A stretch of DNA of 64,000 nucleotides, from positions 72,788,001 to 72,852,000 of the forward strand of contig OX419757.1 in NCBI GenBank assembly GCA_948567375.1, given 5' to 3'. This DNA is from Lunularia cruciata (taxonomy: Eukaryota > Streptophyta > Marchantiopsida > Lunulariales > Lunulariaceae). Below, piece after piece: positions 48,801-59,777 of this stretch; position 1 is the first letter of the stretch, and every line of letters begins with the position of its first letter. Under the pieces are notes generated by a model that saw only the letters and a list, made by a program, of their open reading frames with translations, searched no databases and had not been told where the DNA came from. Position numbers and translations under genes: made by a program.

Positions 48801-49585
48801 TTGAGGTAGTCACTTTCTTCCCACATACTTTCTTGATAAGTTGAATCCAAGGAAAAGTTGTTACATGTTCTTTGGATCAGTTTGCGCATCTCGATACAAA
48901 GTCCTTTGTCTTTGGCTTCATACTTTAGTCTGCCTAGCCTGAGTCCTTCTCTAGCCCAAGGTTGACTTTGGGTCTATGCCAAACACATGATTCTTCTTCT
49001 TTCTTCCCCATTTAGCCTTCCTTTAGCTTTGACAACCCACTTCTTCTTTTAAATGTGCTAAAAAAAATGTGTGTACCACATAAGGTTCTACGTCTTATGT
49101 TTGGTACACTGCCTCTTTTTCCTCATTTTGGTCCCAACTTGGAACCCAATCAATCTGCTGCATCAAAAATGAAGTTCTAGTCAAGCACTCTCTTTTGGCA
49201 TGATCCAACTTGCAACACGCAATACACCATACATTTCTTCTATCCTTAGCCTCAATCATTTGGATTTTAAAATATGCAAACTCCTTAATAAGAGTTTCCA
49301 ACTTAGTGTCTGTTTTATTTATAGGTTTTTTTGGATAGGTCAATACTTTCTTTCCTCCTTTGCTTTGGGTTCTTCTTGACTTTACATCTTCTTGGATTCC
49401 AAAGAAGAATTGGATGATGTGGCGGATTCATTTGGAGAAAGGGAGGTACTACAAGAAGCTCTTTGTTTGGGCTTCTAGCCCTTATTTTCTTGGTTTATTT
49501 TGTTATCGGATGAATGAGAGTGGGCCACTATAATACTCCAAGGACAAGAGAAGAGAGAAAACATAGATTTCACACTAAATCATCT
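45863..49585 (-). mobile_element. OTA-type gypsy element D, pol deleted
   Basis: From right to left: gag with a zinc knuckle, CIACCKLDHAKREC (about 49225-49185), then directly the accessory ORF (48166-46514), a 3' spacer (46460-45863) and the LTR at 45320-45862. No RT, RNase H or integrase sequence is present between 49095 and 48200, so pol has been lost by internal deletion. Confidence 0.7.
46514..48166 (-). pseudogene. Element D accessory ORF (coiled-coil)
   Basis: Open pieces 48166-47891, 47913-47710, 47695-47432, 47416-46811 and 46732-46514 parallel the accessory ORF of element C in order and composition. The 201-codon piece at 47416-46811 is the longest intact stretch and is almost entirely Glu/Lys/Leu-rich coiled coil. 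No homologous host family was recognised. Confidence 0.55.
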
Positions 49586-50254
49586 GATGCCCCAAAGGAG
49601 CACCTTCTCTTTATTATATGGACAAAGAGGATCTCCTCCAAGGAACCTCAACCTTAGGATTAGGCACATAGGTGACATGTCAGCAAGCTCCACCCTTGGA
49701 TTAAATACGTGGATGGGTGACATGTTGGTCCTGGTCCTATCTGGCAAGTCAAACAAACTTTCACCGAAGGGAATCTTTTAGGGAATCTTCTTGTAGGAAT
49801 CTAAGAATCATGTGGGTGAGATACCATTGGAAAGCTCTCAATAAGAAAAAGCAAGGGGGAGGGAAGGCCAACCTTTCCTCTATTTTGGGGGGGGGGGGGG
49901 GGGGGGGGGCAAACTGTACATTTTTTAGGCCTAATTCATCCGTTTAGGCCTCCAAAATTGCCTTCAAAGATTTCAAGCATATTTTGGTTCCTACTCTATT
50001 AGTGGAAGTCTCCTTTTGGTGCCACCTCATTTTGATCTATATAGTCCATCATGTGTAACATCCTTCCAGATGTTACCAAACCAATTCTCACCTTTTCAAG
50101 TCTATTTTGGTTTTTGCCCTAATAGTAGAAGTACCCTTTTGGTGATACTTCTATTTGATCTATTTTTTATATCGTGTATAATATCATTCAAGATGTTATA
50201 AACCAAATTTCACATTGAGATCATATGGCTAGCTCTTGGTATTACAAATGTCCC
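49586..50254 (-). mobile_element. 3' LTR of chromovirus E
   Basis: On the minus strand it starts TGTAATACCAAG, directly after a purine tract (AAGAGGAGGGACATT, about 50269-50255) that serves as the PPT, and ends near GGGGCATCA. It has an internal direct repeat of about 120 bp (roughly 49975-50090 and 50092-50215) and a 23-base G run at 49887-49909. The far end is approximate. Confidence 0.65.
49887..49909 (+). repeat. Homopolymer of 23 G
   Basis: An unbroken G tract inside the LTR of element E. Its length in the assembly may be unreliable. Confidence 0.9.
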
Positions 50255-50259
50255 TCCTC

Positions 50260-52400
50260 TTAAGGCTTAATGTCCTCGTTGTGCAGTTGCTTCTCAAATG
50301 CTTGTACCAACACTGGTGCATGTGTCAAATTGGCAGTAGGCTCCATGGTTTCCTCAAAGAGAGGGTAAAATTTCCACTGTACTAGATAGTCCACCCGTGG
50401 ATGGCAAGTACCACGCATGCATTTTTCGGAGGATACGCACCACTTCATATTCCTCCATGCCATCAATGAGTGTTGGACAAGGTCGAAGATCTTATGTGGA
50501 ATGAAAATGGCCCAATTGAGGAGTATATTGGCATAGTAGGGATACATGGAACACTAAATGGATCTTCATGTGTGGTGGTAGCTCGTGGTGATAGGCCACA
50601 GTGCCGACTTGACAAAGAATAGAGAAAGGTCCAATAAAATGAGGTCTAAGCTTACAAGGGCCAACTAATGTGAGGTTGATTGTAGACAGCCGCACCTGAT
50701 CCCTAACATTGAACTCCATGTGCCTACGGTGTGCATTGGCATATTGCTTCAATCAATTTTATGCAATCTGCAATATGTGCTTGGCACTCTTCACATCTTG
50801 TTGGAGTTTAGAAACAAATGTGTTGACTGTATTGACCTTGGTAGCTATTGGACGGATTTTCATCAAGCTAGAAGGTATGAAGGGATGCTCACCATACATG
50901 AGGAAGAATAGATGATATAGATGGATGCATTCACTGAATTGTTGTAACCAAATTTCACCAAGGGGAGTAGGGTGTCCTGTGAGCCGGCTTGTCTCTCACT
51001 CAGGATGAACCTCTAATGGCTATTATGGTAGCGCACCATGGACTAAGAAGGCAAGGAACCTGAACTCCATCATACTCCTCCAAGGCTAACACTCCAAGAC
51101 TCAAGACATTGCTCACTAGAGAACTCAATGAGAGAGAGATAGTTGCAAATGAAAGGATGATGAGTACCTCCTCACCCCTTGTTTATATACTTGTGAAATA
51201 GTTACGAACCAAAGTTACCAATTACCATAGTAACTCAAGTTACTAGACTAAAAGTCAAGTAAAGTCAAAAAGTAGAAAGGAATATCCATTCACATGGGCA
51301 TATTCCCCTAAGCATGTGATCTTATCTTGACCCAACCACTAAGTCAAGGATTCCTTCACATGGGCTATCCTTGGACTAAAGAAGAATCCAAAACAAAAAG
51401 GCTTGCGGGCCCAAGAGTTCTCAACTCTTTCCTCAAAGCTAAACATCTAGGAATAATACCAAGTCAACACACTAAAACCCAAAATAGTGGTGCTCATCTT
51501 TTTCTACTTCCTCTAAAGTAAGGTCCCCTCTATCTTAGCTTTGACTAACTTTAGCTAACCATGACTAATATAGAACCATCCTTTATCTCTATATAAATAA
51601 TATCTCTTAAATACTTGTAATACCAAGCTAATATCACAATACCACACACATGCACAAATGGGTATTACAGTCCCACCTCTCTTGCTCTTCTAAGGTGAAG
51701 CCGCACAATATGTTTTCAATAGTGCGATTAGCCCGCTTTGTTTGTCCATCTGTTTGTGGGTGGTAAGTTGTGGAAATGGACAACTTGGTTTTGAAAAAAC
51801 TAAAAAGTGTGTGCCAAAACAAATTGGTGAATTGAGTGCCTCTATTGATGATGAGTACTCGAGACAAGCCATGGTGAGAGAAGACTACATCTATGTATAA
51901 TTGAGCTAGTTGTGGAGCGGTCACATCCTTGGAGGTAGGGTATACATGAATCATTTTGCTGAGCCGGTCCACAACAAGACCATAATGGAGTCAAACCTTG
52001 AGATGGTCTTGGGTAATTCACAGACAAGATCCATACTCACTTGTTCCCAATGTTGCGTAGGAGTGAGGAGAGGTTGAGGGAGCACTGCAAGAGCTTTATT
52101 AGAAGCTTTGTTCTGTTGATAGAGTATGCCGTTGTGTACGTAGTCCATCATGTATATATTGCTTGTCTATATTTTGTGCAATTGATTGAATGTCTGATCG
52201 AGTAAAAGGTGAGGAAACCTATAGTACGAACGCAAGCGTTGGAGTGTAGGGAGACATTTGTTTTTGTCTAGGGTGTTGGATCCTTGGGGTTCCAAAGAAG
52301 TGAGGCAAGGTCTAAGGTTAGTTTGGAGTGTTGAGAGTACCATGAAATGCGGGCTAGAATGATCACTATACTACCCCATACCAATAGATAAAATGTAAGC
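50260..52400 (-). mobile_element. Chromovirus-type gypsy element E, 3' half
   Basis: The minus strand carries the integrase N-terminal part and core (about 52150-51670: WEQVSMDLVCELP, STTYHPQTDGQTKRANRTIE). After an inserted solo LTR comes the core end (50977-50800), a C-terminal region with VGPCKLRPHFIGPF (50660-50610), and a chromodomain, YLVQWKFYPLFEETMEP (about 50390-50340). Upstream, 52400-52160 resembles the RNase H-integrase linker. RT, gag and the 5' LTR are missing. Confidence 0.8.
50978..51669 (+). mobile_element. Solo LTR, family S, copy 2, inside the integrase of E
   Basis: A 692-bp unit, TGTGAGCCGG...ATTACA, matching 10964-11637. It is flanked by GTCC on both sides (50974-50977 and 51670-51673). 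Taking it out with one GTCC makes the integrase frame continuous across the gap, which confirms it as an insertion reduced to one LTR. Confidence 0.88.
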
Positions 52401-53770
52401 ATTGTGAGATAGCATACTGAAAAGCATACCAAGAAAAGCCCCTACCAAAAGGTAAATAAAGTAAATAAAGATCTATAGATCCAAATAAAGAAAAACAAAT
52501 AAAGATGAAAACCAAAGAAATTGAAACAAATAAAAATGTGAGAAGTGCCTATGAATACCATACAGGAATCGTCACTCGTCCAAATCCCTCTCCCTAAGCA
52601 TGTCAAACAAAGGGAAGTACGACCGACCCCTAGAGCCCCTCCTCCACCTCCAATGTACAATCCGCAATCAGGTCTGATTAAACGTATGTGCTAGTAATGC
52701 AGGGTTCACGATCCCAAATACCCTCCCCAAATCGGCCAAGGTGGGTCTCATGGGAGCCTTGGACTTTGATCCAAAAAAACATGCTACTACAGAATATGTA
52801 CGGAATGACATCACTAAATTGCTAATATCGCTTGGAGAAGAGCATAAAAGTACCGCGCGTGGTCATGTCAAAAGATTCTGCACACGGGATCGCGCGAATT
52901 CAAAAGGAGGAGCCATGCTCATGGCTCCTTCTAAGTAACAAGGACAAGTTCACGACGGGCTTTGTCATGCGTTTGTTTGAGTTTCAAGCAAATTACAGCA
53001 GGCCGACTGGCACTTTTAACTAGAAATGAAGAAAGCGAGCAGTCTTGCGGGGGAGGAAAACGGCCCCACACCGTCGGTTTTTCACTGTCGCCTATGTCCG
53101 CAATATTTTCTGTGCAGTTGCTTCTCTCCGTGGCTGGTAATTTATTTCACGTTGCTTGGCAAGGTAATTTTGAAGCGTGGGGACAAGACCCTTTATTATT
53201 TTAGACCTATTGCTCATGCAATTCGGGATCCCCATTTTCGGTAACCGGCTGTGGAAGCTTTCACTCGAGGAGGAGCTTCTGGGACCAGTAAATGTAGTAT
53301 ACTCAGGTGTATAACATGCTGGTATACAATTCGTTTACGAACTAATCAAGATCTTTATAGTGGAGGTCTTTTTTCAAGCTCCATTATGCATTATGCATTG
53401 TGGAATCTCGAGCATAAAAAAATTGCCACCGGGTCTATGCACGCAGTGACCGCTACAATATCCAATTTGGAACACTATCTCGAAATTTGTATCCAACTGC
53501 TGTGATTGATGTTGTAATCTAGAAAAATATGCTTATAGTAACAACAACGACGAAAATCAACTATATATCCTGATTTCGACTCTCCAAAATCGGAGAGTAC
53601 TTCGCAGGTGTCTCCAGCTCCGCGGATCGGATAAAGAATTTGGAGGGGGGATCAAAGACAGTTGACATTGCATCAATTTTTTATAACTGATCGGATAACC
53701 GGATTAACGTTGATGAAGCTTTATCTTTTCGTCATAATGGAGTTGCTTGTCTACACTACACTGCGTTCTA
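52400..53770. other. Non-coding stretch before the LINE
   Basis: No recognisable gene or repeat. Short frames (for example 53251-53505, plus) resemble nothing I know. Confidence 0.4.
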
Positions 53771-53780
53771 CACTACACTG
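53771..53780 (+). repeat. Candidate target-site duplication of the LINE (left)
   Basis: CACTACACTG, found again at 57516-57525 straight after the LINE tail. A third copy at 53754-53763 shows that the target is locally repetitive, which makes the exact boundary uncertain. Confidence 0.55.
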
Positions 53781-56700
53781 ACTTCACTGCGAAGTTCACT
53801 GCGGGAGGAGCTGCGGGGAGAGTGTGGAGACGGGAGAGGAGGGGGAGAGACGTGAGCCAATTTTGATAAAATCTGAGTGCTCTCTAGCATGTAGCCTTCG
53901 AGTGAATAGACTATTCTTTTCGTTTTTCAATTTCGGTTCCATTGGCACCTAGATTGAAGACTATGGAGAATGGAGTAGAAAGTTATGAAGTTTTTTAGTT
54001 TTTTTTAGAGTTGAGAGTGATCATTATACATCGAGAGATGGGTTGTGAATTTTTATTTCTAATCTCTGGGTTTTCATGATTAAGTTCCATGGGAATTTAA
54101 TTTGAAAATTTTGAAAACAGAAATTGAAAGTTATGGGAGTTTATAGATTTTAGGGTTGTGAGAGAGATTGTTTTCTTATGTGAGTTGGGATGTGAGAGGT
54201 TGTGGTTTTGCAGATATGGGGAGATATGGAGAGGAGTATCATGTGTTACTATCATTATTCTTGTGCTAGCCATGGCTACACCTTCCCATGTGGGGTCGTC
54301 TAGAGCGGGTCGGGATACACCATGCCCGGTGTGTCACCGACGCTTTACCTCGCAAGGGGTAAAGACCCATGTGTGAAGGATGCACAAGGACTATGATTGG
54401 ACCACTTGGGATGCCCACGTGAGACGAGCGACCACATCGACGGCAGTGACATTCGGGATTACGCACGCTTCTTCTATACCTTCGTTGATCGTTCCAGGGA
54501 TACCGATCGAGTCGTGGGAGTGGTTAGCTTCTCAGGCGGGTTGCATTTTGGGGTTATTTGAGACTAGTTTTCCATGTCCACGTCTATTCCATAGGCTACC
54601 CCGCACACTCCATGATGAGGCTAGACAAGCTTTTCGCCTACCACTGGATCGTTTGGCACGTGATCCCTTGGACGAGTTAGCGTGGTTCCTATTCCTCCTA
54701 CTCCCTCGATGGTGTCTTCGTTATGCTAGAGGGGGACGTGCGGGGCATAGAGAGGTGGCGGCTAGATTTCGTCGATTCCGAGCGGGGGATTGGGCAGCCC
54801 TTCAGGAGGAGTCTGTTAGGGCTCCACGATTTAAGAGACAGACATTGCCACAGGATACCACAGATTCCACTCGATTACGACGATGTAGGACATTGGGTCA
54901 GGCGGGAGAGTTTAGTAAAGCAGCACAAGCGCTACACCCTCTGTCTATAGCGAGTCCAACTGATGAGACCATCTCTTCCCTACGCTCATTGCATCCTATA
55001 GCAGTAGAGGGACTACCACTAGAGGTCTTAGATTATCATCCTGAGCAGCCTTTATGTCTTGATAGGTCGCTATTTGCACAAGCATTGTGCATTGCCCCTC
55101 GCCTTTCCTCAGGAGGCTTGTCAGGGATGGTTTATGAGCACCTTAGAGATTGCTTCCAGGCAGATGATCCTTCTAGTGGTTTTACCGAGTTGTTTCAGGT
55201 GGCTGCAACAGTAGCGAGAGGAGATATTCCTATGTCTGTTAGTTGGGTCTTAGGTGCTAGTCGACTTCTCGAGATCGAGAAGGACACGGGAGGCATTAGA
55301 CCGATTGCTATTGGAGAGATCTTTTTGCGTTTGGTCAATCATACCATTGTCCTTCAGCATCGTTCTCACTTTCGACAGCACCTTAGTCCACATCAGTTTG
55401 GAGTAGCTACACCTGGAGGATGTGAGGCTATATCTCTAGGCATTAGAGCATTCCTAGATATCCATCCGGAGTGGGTCGTCCTACAGGTGGACGTTGAGAA
55501 CGCTTTTAATAGCGTCTCACGTGCATCCATCTTTAGAGAGCTTAGGGAGGCTGGTGGATCCTTGGCGAGTCTCATTCCTTTTGTGCGGTCTTTTTATGGC
55601 TCTCCTGCTTCCCTTTACTACCAGCATGGTGGTTCACAAGAGGGAGTCACCGTCTTGGAGTCAGCTATTGGTACACGTCAGGGAGATCCTTTGGGGGGGC
55701 CCTTATTTGCCATGGCTCACTTTAGAGCTCTCTTGTCTACTACTTTGGCCATGCCAGGTTGTGTTTTCCATCCTTGGCAGATGATACACACATCGTAGGC
55801 CCTGTAGATCAGATTAGGCAGGCCTTTGACTACTTGACTACCGAGCTACATCTAGTAGGCTTGAGAGTCAAGGTGTCAAAGTGTAGGGCATGGTCCCCTT
55901 TAGGTATCCCTCCCCACCTTGAGCTTCCAGAGGGGTGTATCACATCCACAGAGGGACTTCGTGTTCTTGGAGTGCCAGTAGGATCGGAGGATTTTGTCAC
56001 ACGCTTCTTGGACGCTGCCCTTGCAGAGGATATTCTCCATGTGGATGACCTTCCATTACTAGGAGATCCGCAGGTGACATTTGGTATACTCTCTTCCAGT
56101 ATTGCTCGTCGACCATCATACCTCATCCGTACAGTTCCCCCCTCATTGTCCTTCCTATCACGTCTGAGAGCATTTGATAGGAGGATTATGGGAGTCTTTG
56201 GTGATATTATTGGACCAGGGACTTTTGAGTGTGTGACAGGGGATTTGGCACGTAGACAGATGGCTCTACCGATCTCATGTGGTGGGGTTGGCTTGCTTTC
56301 TATGGAGGAGATGGCACCTATAGCGTTTTTGGGTAGTTGGGCTCTCTCGGCACCCCTACTTGCCTCCCGTTTTGTGGTTGCTGATAGGCCGGTTTTGGAG
56401 ACTTATGTGACAGAGGTGGAGGGAGGATCCTTTTCTCTCCAGGTGTTATTGCGGCAGACGAGAGATAGTCTATCTCCACGAGCACGAGAGGGTTTTCCAC
56501 CGTTTGCTTCACTATCGTCAGATTGGACTAGAGGTCTACAGTCTTCTTTGATGGAGCGACAGTGTGAGCATACGCTACATTCTCTCTTAGTTGACTCGTC
56601 CATTCCTCAGGCTACTAGAGCACGTCTACGCTCTTGCTCCGGCAAGGGTGCAGGCTCGTGGATCCTAGCTCGACCATGCATTAGGGCTTTCCGACTCGCA

Positions 56701-57515
56701 CCGGCTACTTTCTCTACAGCGATGAGGTTTTGCCTAGGTTTGGTCCACCCATCTGCATCTTCACTACTCACTTGTGAGTGTGGTTCTACACTAGATGCAG
56801 CGGCGGTCCACATGACACGGTGTCCTTTTGGAGGACAGAGGATAGCTACCCATGATGCCATTAGAGACATAGTGTTTGCTATGGCACGAGAGAGTGGATA
56901 CTTGGCTTGGAGGGAGCGTTTGTATGCATTGCAGACGACACGTGTCAGGGTCCGAGATGATCAGGTGACAGTAGCGGATGTCGTGGTGACGGACCCTATG
57001 CGAGATACAGTTTTGGAGGGAGTGATTACCCATCCCCTTGGATGGGCGGCGAGTGCAGCAGCAGGTCGCAAGGTCTCCAAGTATAGGGGCATGCAGCGAG
57101 GTCACCTCTTTGTTCCTCTAGCCTTGGAGTTATATGGAGCGATGGACACGGCATTTGACACATTTGTCAGGGAGTGCACGAGAGCTTATCATGTTAGGCG
57201 GCAGGGGGTACCACTCTCACTCTCATACTTTGTAGCTTACTTTAGACAGCGTGTATCCATTGCTCTACAGAGGGCAGTGGCTGGTGCAATCCATAGGAGA
57301 GCAATCACACTAGGTGATGTTTATTCGGATGCTCCAGTTGTGTGTAGACCATACGACTTGCATAGCTCGGATATCTTAGGTGCGGTAGGGCAGATTTCTC
57401 ATACATACTCTATTGGGGCTTAGCCCCATGTTACCTTTTTTGTCTCTCCCTTGTGCGGCTTGATGGGGTCTTCCCATCCTTCATTTTTCCTACGCGGTCG
57501 CCTTTTTTTTTTTTT
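53781..57515 (+). mobile_element. Non-LTR retrotransposon (LINE) with restriction-like endonuclease
   Basis: About 3.7 kb: a 5' untranslated region, one long ORF (54272-57423), a short 3' untranslated region and a tail of 13 T at 57503-57515. A 10-base direct repeat flanks it. The single-ORF layout with an N-terminal C2H2 finger, central RT and C-terminal zinc knuckle plus nuclease matches R2-like (RLE) LINEs, not the L1 or RTE types common in plants. 3' fragments lie at 10667-10963 and 35625-35760. Confidence 0.82.
54272..57423 (+). pseudogene. LINE ORF: zinc finger, RT, CCHC knuckle, restriction-like endonuclease
   Basis: The start ATG at 54272 has a strong context (GCC before, G after). 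CPVCHRRFTSQGVKTHV (54322-54372) is a C2H2 finger, interrupted by TGA at 54374, one change from CGA. RT blocks follow: GGIRPIAIGEIFLRLVN, WVVLQVDVENAFNSVS (first catalytic Asp), AIGTRQGDPLGGPLFA and LADDTHIVGP (catalytic ADD, about 55775). One frameshift just before the ADD block splits the reading frame. The C-terminal part has CECGSTLDAAAVHMTRCPF (zinc knuckle, about 56769-56825), then ADVVVTDP, GRKVSKYRGM and FVPLALELYG, the D...K..KY...E layout of the PD-(D/E)XK-type nuclease. Length about 1,050 residues. It would nick target DNA and reverse-transcribe its own RNA there. Only two lesions make this a recent copy. Confidence 0.82.
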
Positions 57516-57525
57516 CACTACACTG
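57516..57525 (+). repeat. Candidate target-site duplication of the LINE (right)
   Basis: CACTACACTG directly after the T tail; see 53771-53780. Confidence 0.55.
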
Positions 57526-57589
57526 TGATGTCACTCTCGAACGGAAAATCTAATTTTACATCGTACTAAGTTTTAGATTCCGTAGACCG

Positions 57590-58200
57590 CCTCAGCTGTG
57601 AATGTACAAAGCGTATCCCTTGCTCGGGTCATGAGACCTAACGTTTCTGCTTCCACTTCCACTTGCAGTTCTGTTTGGCTCGAGTCAAGAGTTTCAAACC
57701 TTTGACGGCTTGCGTTTGAGTGTGGATCACCTCCTTGATCACGGTCAGTTCGGTCGTTTAGTCGCTCGTGTTCAAGGGGCGGTGTCGTCGACGCCGTCAA
57801 GTCTGGTGCCGCTCAGGTTGCATCCAAGTTGAAGAGCGGCGCTAACAAAGCAGGCGAAATTGTATCTGGTACTGCTGGCAATGTTAAGAGGGAAGCACAG
57901 ACTGCCATGGAGAGTGTAAAGGACAAAACAAATAACCTTTCCTGGATAGGCGAAGAATGTCATTCAATAAAGCAGGCGATGTCAAGAATCAAGCTGCGAT
58001 AAAGCTGAAGGGACCGCGGATAGATTAAATGAAGGAGCAAAAGCAGCCACCAGAAAAACTCAAGTTGCTGGAAAGGACTTCCAATCAAAAGCTGATGACG
58101 CAAACTCCCCAAGTCCGGATTCGATGCAAGCAAGCAATGTTGAGAGATTTGCGAAGGACGCTGAACGGTCCGCTGAGTCTGGTATCGATGAGGCCTAAGT
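57590..58200 (+). pseudogene. LEA-like protein pseudogene (arm 2 side)
   Basis: The plus strand codes GVVDAVKSGAAQVASKLKSG, NKAGEIVSGTAGNVKREAQ and, in another frame, KAEGTADRLNEGAKAATRK and VERFAKDAERSAESG before a TAA. The Ala/Lys/Glu/Asp-rich repeats are LEA group 3-like. One frameshift near 57960 and a second near 58000 break it. It is the longest of three related copies (others at 2460-2960 and 10430-10666). No start codon could be chosen. Confidence 0.55.
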
Positions 58201-58319
58201 AAGGCGAAGTCTGGAATGGACGAGGTGTCGAGAAAGATATTGGTCATCTAAAACTTCTTCTTCCACAGCTAGGTTTACAATATCATACAACAGTTGGGAA
58301 AGTACGAGTCAATCAATCA

Positions 58320-59400
58320 TGAACATCCTTCTTTCCGCCCGACCAAACGCGTGAGACCTTCCCGAATTTTCGTCATCGGCAGATACGTGTGTGCCTCTCA
58401 AAATCCACACATTCTCACAGGTGCAGGCGAGCAAACTGTTTCTTGCAGAAGCTAGTGAAAGTTCGCTGCACTTTAAGTGAGTTCATGTTCATATGATGGA
58501 AAGGACAAAACCACCAGCAGCTTCATGTGCGCATCCTCCTATGAGGTCAGAATTAGAACTGTACCCTTTGGATGTCTAAAAGACAAGCACGAAAGCTTTG
58601 GTGGACTTGGTAGAAGGAAGATCCAGCTTATTATCATTATCATTCAATAGTTTCAAGGAACTGCTCAAATGGTTTTTATGTTTACTATGCTGACCATGCT
58701 GCACGCAAAAATTGGAATTTAAATGTTACGTTTACCTCAGAAAGGTTTGCCCAAAGGAATCCCGTTGGCACTACAAGGTTCACGCACCTATATGCACGAG
58801 ATCCATCAGATGCACGTAAGATCTGGGGACTTGGAGGATAAGAAAAAAAGTGCTGATGCTAGTTGATAAGTGGCTCATGGGTTCAGATCTTAAGACTCTT
58901 CGATGGCCACCAAATACTGGAATGATAGAGACTTTCAGTATCTTGGTAGAATTAGCTGTTTCTATCTTGATTGAAACACGGGCGGCATATCAAGGACCTT
59001 CGTTTGCGGCAGATTTATGTACTGCCTTCAACTCCAACGTACTTATAATGCACTCCCGCAAGATGTTTCTTGCAGAAGTTCGATCTCACATCTAGAGCAA
59101 CTTACAATTCAAACAGAATATGTAGCTTAAACATGACAGCATAAAAATTGTTTTCATAGATCAAGTAGAGACAAACACAGCAGCTTTGGTGGACGTGGTA
59201 CGTTCTCATCACTATCAGCAAACAGTTCCATGTCGACTGTTCAGATTGGCCTTTTATTCTCCTTTCTGACCAAGCTGAAGTGAGAAGTTCGTTCTTCATA
59301 GAAAGGTTGTCGAACATGAACTTGCTGGCATTACAAGGTTCATGCACCTTTGTGCAGAAAACCAGTCATGCAAGGTCCGAGGAATAAGGTGATTGGCGAA
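58320..59400. repeat. Diverged tandem duplication upstream of transporter copy 2
   Basis: Counterpart of 8250-9320. Shared landmarks are ACTACAAGGTTCACGCACC (58771-58789) and TTACAAGGTTCATGCACC (59331-59348), each followed toward the gene by similar sequence. No coding function seen. Confidence 0.6.
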
Positions 59401-59483
59401 AAACGGCTGAATGCAAGTAGGTAGTTTACAGACAGGGATCGCAGACTTTGGCTTCAGATCATCCGTCTGCTTTGATGCGCTAC

Positions 59484-59493
59484 TATTTATAAG
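59484..59493 (+). promoter_or_regulatory. Candidate TATA box of transporter copy 2
   Basis: TATTTATAAG about 290 bases before the ATG, conserved with arm 1 (8201-8210). Confidence 0.35.
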
Positions 59494-59777
59494 AGGAGTT
59501 TGCCAGTCTTTCAAGCATTATCGATAACGGCCGACTCGAAGTTCATTTTGGACGCCCGACTCAGATTTGAACCTTGAAGGTTCAATTTCTCTAAGGCGGT
59601 GAGTTCTTCTAAGCTTGCGGTTGGACTTCTGTGATATTGGATGAGAAGTACATTTATGTGACGGCCCATCCAGGTTCAAGGAAACGAAGTCCGTAGTCTA
59701 GGCGTCACTAAGCACTTATTTCATACAATCCCCTCTTTGTCTTGATTTTCTTGCACGCGTTCAAAGCAGGCCACAGA

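Noticed and set aside
10964-51669. The two 674/692-bp LTRs as the ends of one 40-kb element
   Set aside because: They are in direct orientation, but the sequence between them contains unrelated elements and a host gene, copy 2 has its own flanking duplication, and no PBS follows copy 1. They are separate solo LTRs.
54272-57423. Host reverse-transcriptase gene (domesticated)
   Set aside because: The two lesions, the T tail, the flanking repeats and truncated copies elsewhere fit a LINE; nothing suggests domestication.
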